In this document: one piece after another, positions 36,335 through 43,624 of the stretch
Numbering within the stretch: the stretch's first letter is position 1
Layout: the number at the start of each line of letters is the position of its first letter
NCBI GenBank assembly: GCA_021794355.1
Contig: JAJYRA010000029.1
Location: 42,496 to 106,495, forward strand
Direction of reading: 5' to 3'
Origin: Thermoplasmata archaeon
GTDB taxonomy: Archaea > Thermoplasmatota > Thermoplasmata > Thermoplasmatales > Thermoplasmataceae
Length of the DNA stretch: 64,000 nucleotides
Made by a program: the position numbers and the translations under genes
Notes under the pieces: generated by a model
What the model was told of the DNA's origin: nothing
What the model saw: only the letters and a program-made list of their open reading frames with translations
Database searches by the model: none

Positions 36335-37190
36335 CCAAATAATCGCTAAATGCCCTTGATGATACTAAGTAGGCTGACTGGATATCCTCCATCTCCTCTT
36401 CTTTTCCATACTTTTCAATGAGATCAAGAGCAACATATGAATGGGAAACGTCTGCCTCATATCCCTCCTTGAGAAATGCCTTTACCTGTGAAGTCACTTT
36501 GTCAGATTTCAATATTTCAGGGTCAAAATATGGGTATTTTGCGCCATATCTTCCAAGATCCCTATTGGCAATTAATTCAAGGGAATGCATGGCGACCATT
36601 GTTTCAATCCAGGTCCTGTCTCTTCCTATCCTATTCCATAAATCAACTGCCTTTTTGGTTGCAGGTAATGGTTTAGCATTGAGTATTTCGTCTCTCGTTA
36701 AACCCAAAGATATTCCCATCTGAATCAAAAGCTCGTGGTGGGAGGGTTCATTTTTTCCAACCCCCTGCATTTCGGTTATTATATTTTCCAATTCATAATC
36801 ATGAATTTCATCATAATCACTCTTGGCAATAACATAGGCACATGACTTTATCCACTGTTTCAGGAAGTGGTGATGCTCAATAACATACCCCTTTAACAGG
36901 TTCACGTCATATTTTTGCATAGCAAGTATAAACGGGTGAGGATTGTCTCCTCTAAAAATTTTTACAAAATCGTCTATTATCCATCTTTTTAATCCCTTAC
37001 CATCAAGGGAATAAAATCTTTCAAGCCTTTTCTCTAAGTCTTCTTCACTTACTCTATACTTGACAATGTTCCTATTCAACCAGGAAACATGAGAGTAATC
37101 ACTTTTTTTAGCCATCTTCAGGAAGTGTGTTGACAGAGAATAAAAATCTCCTTGAGAATGGCTTTCATAACATACGGGACATGATACCAT
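36291..37190 (-). CDS. Heme-oxygenase-fold (TenA/PqqC-like) protein with zinc finger
   Basis: Helical protein of 299 residues. An N-terminal CPVC followed by H-x2-H-like histidines (residues 4-24) suggests a zinc finger. The rest resembles the TenA/PqqC/CADD superfamily, with HPFILAMQKYDVNLLKGYVIEHHHF near residue 84, EPSHHELLIQMGISLGL near 147, an E-x5-H in ETMVAMHSLE, and D-x2-H in EADVSHSYVALDL. Some members are diiron oxidases, others bind cofactors without metal. The ligand set here is incomplete by eye, so the activity is open. It is operonic with the Ta0938-like gene. Confidence 0.7.
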   Translation of the reverse strand: MVSCPVCYESHSQGDFYSLSTHFLKMAKKSDYSHVSWLNRNIVKYRVSEEDLEKRLERFYSLDGKGLKRWIIDDFVKIFRGDNPHPFILAMQKYDVNLLKGYVIEHHHFLKQWIKSCAYVIAKSDYDEIHDYELENIITEMQGVGKNEPSHHELLIQMGISLGLTRDEILNAKPLPATKKAVDLWNRIGRDRTWIETMVAMHSLELIANRDLGRYGAKYPYFDPEILKSDKVTSQVKAFLKEGYEADVSHSYVALDLIEKYGKEEEMEDIQSAYLVSSRAFSDYLDARMERGEMYKNKQ

Positions 37191-37293
37191 ATTCTTACAT
37201 GGCTTGGAATTATTAATTTGTTTTCATAGCTTTTAATACTAATTTAATTGGGTTCTTTGATTATTTATTGAGGTAATTCTGTGCTTTTTTTGT

Positions 37294-37593
37294 GTGAAAA
37301 AGATAGTTAGGGTTACTCATAAATGGGATAACATAAGCCCCAAATCAGAGGAGTTATTATTCCCGATGAAGAGACAGGCCGTAGATCTCTATTTCAAGAA
37401 GATCCAGGAGAAAATTGGCATAAGGATCCACGCACACAAGTTCAGGCATACATTTGCAGTAAAGGCCATAATGGATAATGTACCCCTGAATGTATTGCAG
37501 CAATGGTTAGGGCATTCAAGTGTTCTCACCACAAGCATCTACACTCAGATAACGGGAATGGATACCTCAGAATTCATGGGGAGGGTGAGATGA
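37294..37593 (+). pseudogene. Tyrosine recombinase, C-terminal fragment
   Basis: A 99-residue frame with the catalytic C-terminal part of a tyrosine recombinase (integrase/XerA family): H48-x-x-R51 in HKFRH, H74 in LGHSS and the nucleophile Y83 in SIYTQ. The first catalytic arginine and the whole N-terminal DNA-binding domain are missing, so it is truncated and probably inactive. Its last 69 nt are repeated at 38886-38954. It marks the left part of an accessory island ending at tRNA-Pro(GGG). Confidence 0.8.
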
Positions 37594-38106
37594 TACTCAA
37601 TCAGATAAGACCGATGAAATACAAGAGGCCCAAGAATCCAGTTACGATCATGGTATATCCTATTTTGAGTTAAAGATTCAACTTGCGCTTCTGAGGATAC
37701 ATACATTATATCATGACCTGACATTTTTATTCTTTTCTTCCTCATCAAGGGTAATTACTATACCACCGCTAATAATGGCAGTCGTTATCTATACGCCACC
37801 GGCTGTGAGCTTAGTTGATCCAAGAGATTCTGGCCACAATTCCAGGCATTAGGAAATTTTCCAGAAAGTCAGCCATAATGCACATTTTCTCAAAAACCGG
37901 CTTATATACTTTTACGAGTTTTCAGAATTTTAGGATACAATTCCTGATACAAATATTCCATTATAACCTGTATAACCATCAATTACCGAACCGTCAGGAA
38001 ATCCTTTACATTACGGTGTTGAAGCGAAAAACTAAACCTGAATTCAAAGACACTTGAGTGCGAGATCTCAGTTCTCCTGAAGGGAAAAAGTTCGGTGATT
38101 GGTGAA
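37594..38106. other. Non-coding accessory DNA after integrase fragment
   Basis: About 500 bases with no convincing gene. On the minus strand near 37602-37649 there is a very short hydrophobic frame (MIVTGFLGLLYFIGLI) that looks like the tail of a small membrane protein similar in position to those at 38107 and 39011. A plus-strand frame at 37815-38057 has no recognisable features. Confidence 0.35.
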
Positions 38107-38208
38107 TTATAGTATTCCTGTCCCAAGGAGTATGAGCAAGAGTCCACCAAGCATTCCTGCCATACTGATGTATTTCACAATATCAACCCTGTCAGAGCGT
38201 TTATACAT
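38107..38208 (-). CDS. Small single-helix membrane protein, 33 aa
   Basis: A 33-residue frame with a basic N-terminus (MYKRSDR) and one hydrophobic helix (MAGMLGGLLLILLGTGIL). Downstream it is followed by CAATCACCGAACTTTTTC, a sequence shared with the similar small gene at 39011-39121, and by an oligo-T stretch. The shared 3' sequence supports both as real transcripts. Function unknown. Confidence 0.45.
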   Translation of the reverse strand: MYKRSDRVDIVKYISMAGMLGGLLLILLGTGIL

Positions 38209-38276
38209 ACTTCTATTATGATATACCATTATAAATTATTTTCCTATTCTTCACGATGAAGATATACTGCGGCGAA

Positions 38277-38876
38277 TCAGGTAAGGGCAGCAGTTCCAAA
38301 CCACACTTCTGCTGCTGATATGCAAGTTAACCCAAGGAAATCTATTATCCCGCTTGCAGCTGGTATAGAAATTTTGAAGAGATAACCATGACCACCCTGG
38401 AAGTGTGAAAAAGTGAAACTGTAAGTTTTCAACCTGACCTGGAAATCTTCAAAACAATCGATTGCACCCTCTATCTGAACCCACGTAAGATAGGATTTTC
38501 GATCCGGTGAGATCTGACTTTCAGGATCTACATGGTAACCATGTTGTGCCAGTATTGAAATGATCCCATCCATCATATCTTGTGAAAATCCACTCTGGAC
38601 ATCAGAATTTACGGGGTTTATTTCAGGGTTATCGTTTTTATCCCTTTCAGTTGCAGCAAAATATGGTAACTCTGGTAACTCTGGTAACTCACCCTTTGGA
38701 GACCACCATTTTTCCGTACTCTTCAATGAGTTATCGTTTGAGTTACAATTTGATTTTAACGGTATCTGATCCAATACATCCTTTGAGTTATTATAGTTAC
38801 CATTCTGTACTGTCTCCTTTGTAAAATACCGTTCTTTAGTGCTTTTGACAATGGCTTTACTGGTTTCAAATACCAA
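38277..38876 (-). CDS. Replication-protein-like C-terminal region, likely truncated
   Basis: A 199-residue frame with no recognised catalytic domain. The N-terminal part is polar and Asn-rich, with a triple ELP repeat (from the 9-bp tandem repeat GGTAACTCT at 38665-38690), followed by a folded C-terminal segment (HGYHVDPES to FTFSHFQGGHGYLFKI). Such tails occur at the end of primase/helicase-type replication proteins of archaeal plasmids, so this may be a leftover. The frame begins right at the junction with the second integrase fragment, consistent with truncation by recombination. The assignment is tentative. Confidence 0.45.
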   Translation of the reverse strand: MVFETSKAIVKSTKERYFTKETVQNGNYNNSKDVLDQIPLKSNCNSNDNSLKSTEKWWSPKGELPELPELPYFAATERDKNDNPEINPVNSDVQSGFSQDMMDGIISILAQHGYHVDPESQISPDRKSYLTWVQIEGAIDCFEDFQVRLKTYSFTFSHFQGGHGYLFKISIPAASGIIDFLGLTCISAAEVWFGTAALT

Positions 38877-38885
38877 AATGTTACT

Positions 38886-38954
38886 TCACCACAAGCATCT
38901 ACACACAGATGGCGGGAATGGATACCTCAGAATTTATGGGAAGGGTGAGATGAT
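38886..38954 (+). repeat. Second copy of integrase gene 3' end
   Basis: 69 bases matching 37526-37594 with five differences, encoding TTSIYTQMAGMDTSEFMGRVR in pieces around the recombinase tyrosine. The two copies bracket about 1.3 kb with the replication-protein-like frame, so they behave like the boundary repeats of an integrated or rearranged element. Confidence 0.75.
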
Positions 38955-39010
38955 CATAAGATAAGCATGAGATCCCATATCTCGAGGAAGAAAAAATTTC
39001 GGTGATTGAC

Positions 39011-39121
39011 TTAGATTAAACCGCTGAGACCATAAATCAATAATGCCACGGAAGCAAGCAGACCTGCAACCAGAACAGCGCCCACATATGGATTCCTCTT
39101 TTCACCTTGCATTTGTACCAT
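39011..39121 (-). CDS. Small single-helix membrane protein, 36 aa
   Basis: A 36-residue frame with a polar start (MVQMQGEKRNP) and one hydrophobic helix (VGAVLVAGLLASVALLIYGL). It is followed by CAATCACCGAAATTTTTTC, matching the sequence after the 38107-38208 gene, and a GAGAT...ATCTC hairpin. It lies convergent with the second integrase fragment. Function unknown. Confidence 0.5.
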   Translation of the reverse strand: MVQMQGEKRNPYVGAVLVAGLLASVALLIYGLSGLI

Positions 39122-39195
39122 AACAATCAAATCCAATGAAAGTATCAAATCGTTCCCTTCGTAAACCAGTCAGTCAATATGGTATCAAAATCCGA

Positions 39196-39384
39196 TTAGA
39201 TTTTGATTGATTCTTTCCATGCATTCAGTTCCTTTGCCGAGAAATCATCATTTGCTTCCTGTATCTTCACAAGAGCTTCCAGAGCAGGCTTTCTTTTCAC
39301 GTCTTTTCGTACTATTGGCTCACGTGGATCAGGTCTTATCCTGATTTCCCGCTTTTTACCACCATCACATTTTAGCTGAGCCAA
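39196..39384 (-). CDS. Short basic protein, possibly truncated by element insertion
   Basis: A 62-residue frame, highly charged (REIRIRPDPREPIVRKDVKRK) with a predicted C-terminal helix. The frame starts at a TTG at 39384 and remains open a little further upstream, toward the inverted-repeat element whose end lies at 39408. The element may therefore have cut off the 5' part of this gene. No family recognised. Confidence 0.4.
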   Translation of the reverse strand: MAQLKCDGGKKREIRIRPDPREPIVRKDVKRKPALEALVKIQEANDDFSAKELNAWKESIKI

Positions 39385-39407
39385 TTGTTTTCGATGTTTC
39401 CAACATA

Positions 39408-39719
39408 CTATGGCGGTTATATACAGTTGACACCATATTTATATTTTGTATCATTTCTTACGGAAAATATCGGATTTAGAAGCGATCAAGATGTATTACG
39501 TAATTACCAGTTATGCTCACAACTGCAAGAAAAAATAAAAGTAAAAGTGGGAAAGAATACTCTGAATCTGGCTGATAGAGCAATATAAACAAAGTTCAGT
39601 AATTCATTGGCTGATAATGCATACAATGATGAATTGATGGATAAAGCCTATGCATTACATAATTTGAGTAATGCCAGTTAGGAAGGTCTGGAAGAATCAA
39701 CCATCAATTTCCGCCATAG
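39408..39719. mobile_element. MITE-like inverted-repeat element (copy 2)
   Basis: 312 bp, the same length and orientation as the copy at 33126-33437, with ends CTATGGCGGTTATA and CCGCCATAG. The inner sequence is clearly the same with scattered substitutions. The flanking 8-mers (CCAACATA and CGTATGAG) do not match, so the target duplication has been lost or the copy was rearranged. Confidence 0.8.
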
Positions 39720-39754
39720 CGTATGAGAAAAAATTTAAATATCAGGAAAATAAT

Positions 39755-39985
39755 ATGAATAAAGAGCCAACAGAAACAAAGCCTGAAACAATGCATACCA
39801 AAGAAGAGCTGGCTAGACTGCTGAATTTGTGGCAACAGAAGTTTAACGAAGCTCCAGAAGGGAGCGAGAGGCAGAAAGAGGCAAATAAAAAGATTAGGAA
39901 ATATACAACTGAATTAAAGAAGCCAGCAAAGAACGGGACGACCCCCGAAAGAGCGAAGCTCACGGAAGGACGTGATAACGAATGA
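39755..39985 (+). CDS. Small island protein A, 76 aa
   Basis: Hydrophilic, Glu/Lys-rich protein starting MNKEPTETKPETMHTKEEL, with a helical middle (LARLLNLWQQKFNEAPEGSE). The frame opens further upstream, but the ATG at 39755 follows an AT-rich promoter-like AAATTTAAATAT and is the natural start. It overlaps the next gene by 4 nt (ATGA). The last 69 nt recur at 40292-40360. No family recognised; probably carried by the mobile island. Confidence 0.55.
   Translation: MNKEPTETKPETMHTKEELARLLNLWQQKFNEAPEGSERQKEANKKIRKYTTELKKPAKNGTTPERAKLTEGRDNE
39914..39982 (+). repeat. 69-bp direct repeat, copy 1
   Basis: Covers the 3' end of island gene A and the ribosome-binding region of gene B. It matches 40292-40360 over the full 69 bases with scattered substitutions, and begins TTAAAGAAGCCAGCAAAGAA. 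Confidence 0.8.
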
Positions 39986-40326
39986 ACGAAAAAAGAGAGA
40001 CGTGGGGAGAATGTGAACATGCTCTAAAAATGTATCGGCGGGCTTTAGATATTGCGAAGAAGGAATTTGAAAGAAGGGTTGACGTTTTAAAGAAAGAATA
40101 TTTTGAGTTTAAGACAATCTCAAAGAAAAAATTTGATGAACTTGCAGAGGAACTCATAAAAAACTATATGATAGCGAAAGGGGAAGCGAAACTAGCGTTT
40201 AGAATGGCAATACACGATGTAGGTAAGGAGTGTGAAGATATGTTTTCGAAGGAAATCACAATAAACGATATTCTGGATATAGATGAGAAATTTAAAGAAG
40301 CCAGCAAAGAACGGGAAAACCCCTGA
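39982..40326 (+). CDS. Small island protein B, 114 aa, helical
   Basis: Strongly helical, charged protein (EHALKMYRRALDIAKKEFERR) with coiled-coil character. It starts in ATGA overlap with protein A, behind a GGACGTGATAACGA ribosome-binding region. Its 3' end runs out of frame into a second copy of the protein A tail (69-bp repeat), so the C-terminus (KEASKERENP) is probably a recombination product. No family recognised. Confidence 0.55.
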   Translation: MNEKRETWGECEHALKMYRRALDIAKKEFERRVDVLKKEYFEFKTISKKKFDELAEELIKNYMIAKGEAKLAFRMAIHDVGKECEDMFSKEITINDILDIDEKFKEASKERENP

Positions 40327-40360
40327 AAGAGCGAAGTTCGATAAAGGAGGTGATAACGAA
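40292..40360 (+). repeat. 69-bp direct repeat, copy 2
   Basis: Same length as copy 1, ending GATAACGAA after a perfect ribosome-binding sequence GGAGGTGAT. The frame that encodes the gene A tail is still open here (P-A-K-N-G-K-T-P-E-R-A-K), although the current gene reads it in another frame. Confidence 0.8.
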
Positions 40361-40422
40361 AGAGCATAAGAGATTATTTAATTAAAAGACAAGTTAAGAA
40401 GATAGAAAAAGAATCAAACCAT

Positions 40423-40740
40423 GTGCAAGAAGTAGTAGATAATTTTGTGAAATATTCATCTGAAAATAAGGAAACGAAGAAGGAAGAACCTACTTATTTG
40501 GACGTTTTTTTCATATTGGCTAATCACGAACAAAGAATAACTATGATGGAAATGCTTTTCAAAGTCGGATATTTATCAGTTGAAGATTGGGAGGAGAAGA
40601 ACGTAGATGATGCAGGAAAGTGTAAAGAAATCGCAAGGAATGCTTTTAGCACTGGTCATACAAACGCCGAACAGGGCATTTCCTATGATGACGCTTTAAG
40701 TGAGTTTCTTACTTTCCTTAAGGAGAAGGAAATAGTATGA
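40423..40740 (+). CDS. Small island protein C, 105 aa
   Basis: Predicted helical protein of unknown function (LDVFFILANHEQRITMMEML, then a C-terminal YDDALSEFLTFLKEKE). The only canonical start is a GTG at 40423, which has no good ribosome-binding site. In contrast a strong GGAGGTGAT at 40347-40355 is followed in the same frame by an open stretch without ATG, GTG or TTG, so the original start was probably lost after the 69-bp duplication. Possibly decaying. Confidence 0.5.
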   Translation: MQEVVDNFVKYSSENKETKKEEPTYLDVFFILANHEQRITMMEMLFKVGYLSVEDWEEKNVDDAGKCKEIARNAFSTGHTNAEQGISYDDALSEFLTFLKEKEIV

Positions 40741-40790
40741 AAAGTACAAACATATAAATATCTATCTTTTCAAATATAATAAGTGAGAAT

Positions 40791-40979
40791 ATGCGAATTC
40801 CGAATGCATCTAAGGGGAAACTGATTAGGTTTTTCATAACAATAGAATGGTTTGAGGAGGGAAAGAAAAGGCACGTAGTTTTGCATGTGCGGGAACACAA
40901 GAAGGGAAAGTATCACGCGAGGATTTCACAAGCAACAGTCCCCCATAGCCCTTCTATTGAGGATAATGCTGTCTTCTAG
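40791..40979 (+). CDS. Short island protein D, 62 aa
   Basis: Basic, beta-rich short protein (LIRFFITIEWFEEGKKRHVV). It overlaps the methylase fragment in another frame. Its last third may be out-of-frame methylase DNA, so the gene is probably cut at the junction near 40920. A TATA-like AAATATAATAAG lies just upstream. No family recognised. Confidence 0.45.
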   Translation: MRIPNASKGKLIRFFITIEWFEEGKKRHVVLHVREHKKGKYHARISQATVPHSPSIEDNAVF

Positions 40980-41265
40980 CAATATTGGAGATTTAGTTTT
41001 TGACCCATTCGCAGGAACTGGAACAACTCTCGTAGTAGCGAAACAATTATCCAGAAGATATATTGGAGTGGAAATTGACCCTAAGAATGATGAGGAGATA
41101 AACAAAAGATTAGAAACGTTAAGAAATAGCGATAGCATAGAAAAACACCGCAGAGATTATTTGTTCACTGAGAATCTTAACAAACTATGGAGTTCAAAGA
41201 ACATTGAAATCGACAAGGGGCTTTTATTTGATAAAACTTTGAATGAAGAAAAGAAATCCACCTAA
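40885..41265 (+). pseudogene. DNA methyltransferase, C-terminal fragment
   Basis: The frame carries the C-terminal part of a beta-class N4/N6 DNA methylase. The recognisable part starts near 40915 with HKQQSPIALLLRI, then DPFAGTGTT (SAM-binding motif I) and RRYIGVEIDP. The DPPY-type catalytic motif and target-recognition domain are absent, so the gene is 5'-truncated and inactive. It ends 59 nt before tRNA-Pro(GGG) and is the right-hand remnant of the island. Confidence 0.8.
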
Positions 41266-41323
41266 TTAAATAATCCGATACCTACCTATCTGTTAGAAGA
41301 CAGGACTTACTCATAGCTATAAA

Positions 41324-41396
41324 TGGGACCGTTGAGATTTGAACTCAAGTCACTAACACCCCAAGCTAGTAGGATACCAAGCTACCCCACGGTCCC
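41324..41396 (-). tRNA. tRNA-Pro (anticodon GGG)
   Basis: A complete 73-nt cloverleaf on the minus strand: acceptor GGGACCG/CGGTCCC, anticodon arm CTAGC/GTTAG with loop TTGGGGT (anticodon GGG), T arm TTGAG/CTCAA with loop TTCAAAT, and discriminator A. No encoded CCA. Its 3' end faces the accessory island, making it a plausible integration target. Confidence 0.96.
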
Positions 41397-41411
41397 CCAA
41401 AGTATGTATGC

Positions 41412-41630
41412 CTAAGAAAACGGCATAATTTCGTCAATAAGCTCGATGTGTGAGAGTATCATTCTTCTGCAGCAGTACCTTTCCAGCCCAAGACCGTCCA
41501 TTATGGCCGAAATTTCATCTGATGTTGGTTCCCTGTTTCTTGATCTTATCTGGTTTATCTCAGATTCAAACCGTCTGTAGTCTGAACCTATTACCTTGCC
41601 ACAGCTAAAACATCTTATAGGTATAATCAT
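41412..41630 (-). CDS. rpoN: RNA polymerase subunit N (Rpo10)
   Basis: Small zinc-binding subunit of archaeal RNA polymerase, 72 residues. The zinc site is C7-x-x-C10 with the pair C53-C54 in RYCCRRM; the start MIIPIRCFSCGK is diagnostic. Last gene of the ribosomal operon, 5 nt after S9. Confidence 0.98.
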   Translation of the reverse strand: MIIPIRCFSCGKVIGSDYRRFESEINQIRSRNREPTSDEISAIMDGLGLERYCCRRMILSHIELIDEIMPFS

Positions 41631-41635
41631 TCAGA

Positions 41636-42043
41636 TCACCTGTAGGATTTCTGTCTCTTTGCCCTGGCTCCCCTTCCCATGGGCTTCTTGGGCAATTTCC
41701 TTCTGATATCATTGACCATGATTGTTCTGTCGTATTGCCTGTAAATTTCTTCCACTGTATCGTCCTTCAGATATTTCACTATACCCTTTGCCATTGCGGT
41801 CCTAGCTGCATCTACCTGTCCTGTTAGTCCACCACCGCTGACTGATATATCCACATCAATAACTGCTGATTTCTCACCTATAAGAAGAATAGGTTCCATC
41901 AATTTATCCTTGAGGAGGGCAACAGGATAAAGTTCAACCGGTGTATCGTTTATCCTGAATTTTCCAGTCCCGTTCTTGGTATATGCCCTGGCAGTGGCAG
42001 TCTTTCTCTTTCCCGTTGTTATAACAACTTTTTGTTCACTCAA
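41636..42043 (-). CDS. rps9: Ribosomal protein S9
   Basis: Small-subunit protein uS9 (135 residues), whose C-terminal tail reaches the P-site tRNA. It shows TGKRKTATARA at the N-terminus and ends in RAKRQKSYR. Its start overlaps the L13 gene by 8 nt, as expected in this archaeal operon. Confidence 0.98.
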   Translation of the reverse strand: MSEQKVVITTGKRKTATARAYTKNGTGKFRINDTPVELYPVALLKDKLMEPILLIGEKSAVIDVDISVSGGGLTGQVDAARTAMAKGIVKYLKDDTVEEIYRQYDRTIMVNDIRRKLPKKPMGRGARAKRQKSYR

Positions 42044-42461
42044 TTACTTTAACCTCCTTTCCCATTATTTCTGCTATTTCCCTCAGGGTGACAAAGCCAC
42101 TGACCCTGTTATTCTCAGCTTTTTCGAATCTTTCGAACTGTTTATCCTTTAACTCTGCCGGAACACCATTAAATACTATGCATCTTTTAAGTGCTTCCTT
42201 TCCCTTTGCCTTGTCCTTTGGAAGCATGTCGCCAATGGATCTTTTCAATATTGCCTTTGGCATCCTTGGATAATATGGCCCTTTCCTGACACTTCCAATA
42301 TCCCTTCTGCTTCTGAATCTTTCCAGAACTGCGTCCCTACCACCAGTTACGGCAACCTTGGACGCGTTGACGATGGTCACGTGTTCTCCATTAAGAAGCT
42401 GTTTTGCAACTATCGTCGATAGTCTCCCATAAACCGAATTGTCTGCATCAACATATATCAT
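42036..42461 (-). CDS. rpl13: Ribosomal protein L13
   Basis: Large-subunit protein uL13, 141 residues, with VDADNSVYGRLST at the start and the MPKAILKRSIGDMLPKDK segment. It lies between L18e (4-nt gap) and S9 (8-nt overlap). Confidence 0.98.
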   Translation of the reverse strand: MIYVDADNSVYGRLSTIVAKQLLNGEHVTIVNASKVAVTGGRDAVLERFRSRRDIGSVRKGPYYPRMPKAILKRSIGDMLPKDKAKGKEALKRCIVFNGVPAELKDKQFERFEKAENNRVSGFVTLREIAEIMGKEVKVIE

Positions 42462-42465
42462 ACAT

Positions 42466-42834
42466 TCACCTCATTATTTTAATATTCTTTGGTTCAGGAG
42501 ACTCCCTAGCCAGATCCAAAAGTGATATGAATTCAGACCCTGATTCCTTTATTTTCTTCATTGCTTTTTCGCTGACACCCAGGGCGGATATTCTTACCTT
42601 CTTTTCCATATATCCACTTCCCAGAACTTTTCCCGGCACAACAACAACATCTCCATCCTTGCATAGCCTAGATATTTTACCAACATTCAAGTCGGCGTAA
42701 TTCTGCCTTGTTTCAGAAAGCCTTCTTGCAACATCTCTCCACATAGGTGATTGGTTCTCCCTTGAAACTTCAAGAAGGGTTTTAACCGTTTCCATGATTT
42801 TAAGGCTTGTTTTTCTTTCCATTTGTATACTCAT
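42466..42834 (-). CDS. rpl18e: Ribosomal protein L18e
   Basis: Archaeal/eukaryotic L18e, a relative of bacterial L15. Recognisable segments are MWRDVARRLSET, VVVPGKVLGSG and the ISALGVSEKA motif. The frame opens at a TTG at 42867, but the ATG at 42834 or the one at 42822 fits better. A TATA-like TTTATAT lies upstream between this gene and TrmJ, so an internal promoter is likely. Confidence 0.95.
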   Translation of the reverse strand: MSIQMERKTSLKIMETVKTLLEVSRENQSPMWRDVARRLSETRQNYADLNVGKISRLCKDGDVVVVPGKVLGSGYMEKKVRISALGVSEKAMKKIKESGSEFISLLDLARESPEPKNIKIMR

Positions 42835-42883
42835 TTTGACCATCGGAATATAAACCTGAATGCCCAAGAATTAATAAAGATTT

Positions 42884-43624
42884 TCACGAATACCGCTTTT
42901 TTTCTTCCCTCATGTCCCTTGAGGCAATTTCTATTTTTCTCAAGATACCCATTATTCTGTAAAATTCACTTCTTGAAAGATCCGATCTAGACAGAAGCCT
43001 CCTCATCATAACCATAGTGTTGGGTACCTTATGTGCTGGAAAGTTCACCTTTTCAGTAACTTTTTTTATGTTCTCCAGCAAAACTTCCATTTCATATCCA
43101 GACGCTCTCTCCTTTTCAGGATATTCCAGATCTTCCACTGATAGGGATTCATATAAAATAATCGTTAGTGCGTGGGAAAGGTTGTAGATGGGGTATTCAG
43201 GATTTCCAGGTATAGTAAGAAAAAAATCACACAACTCCAGTTCCGAGTTTTTCAGACCATCGCCCTCACGCCCCATCACTATGGCGGTGCTTCTCTCGTT
43301 TCTGTGTTTTTCTTTCCAATAAATGGAAGGTTTCATGGGTATCCGCCTGTAATCTTTCATGTTCATGGAAGGCACTGAGGATGTGGCCACAAGAATCTCA
43401 AATTCCTTTCTAACATCCTTCAACTTCCTGTAAAATTTCGCTGATTCAAGCAGTGGTGCTGCTTCCTTTGCCCTTGCCACCGCATCGTCATCAAAGAAAG
43501 ACGTGCCGACAACAATTAAATTTGAAAAGAAAGTGTTTTTCATTGACCTTGCAATCGCCCCGATGTTTCCTTGAACTTCAGGTTCCACAAGAACAATTGA
43601 AATATTGTTCCTTTCTAACTTCAT
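42884..43624 (-). CDS. TrmJ-like RNA 2'-O-methyltransferase
   Basis: SPOUT-family methyltransferase related to TrmJ, which methylates the ribose of tRNA position 32. The knotted SAM-binding domain shows VLVEPEVQGNIGAIARSMKN at the N-terminus, IVMGREGDGL in the middle and YPIYNLSHALTIILYE at the end. The C-terminal 75 residues form a helical extension. It overlaps the FKBP gene stop by 4 nt (ATGA). Confidence 0.92.
   Translation of the reverse strand: MKLERNNISIVLVEPEVQGNIGAIARSMKNTFFSNLIVVGTSFFDDDAVARAKEAAPLLESAKFYRKLKDVRKEFEILVATSSVPSMNMKDYRRIPMKPSIYWKEKHRNERSTAIVMGREGDGLKNSELELCDFFLTIPGNPEYPIYNLSHALTIILYESLSVEDLEYPEKERASGYEMEVLLENIKKVTEKVNFPAHKVPNTMVMMRRLLSRSDLSRSEFYRIMGILRKIEIASRDMREEKKRYS

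Noticed and set aside
38660..38695. CRISPR-like or satellite repeat (GGTAACTCT three times)
   Set aside because: The 9-bp units are contiguous, have no spacers, and simply encode a Glu-Leu-Pro repeat within a frame.
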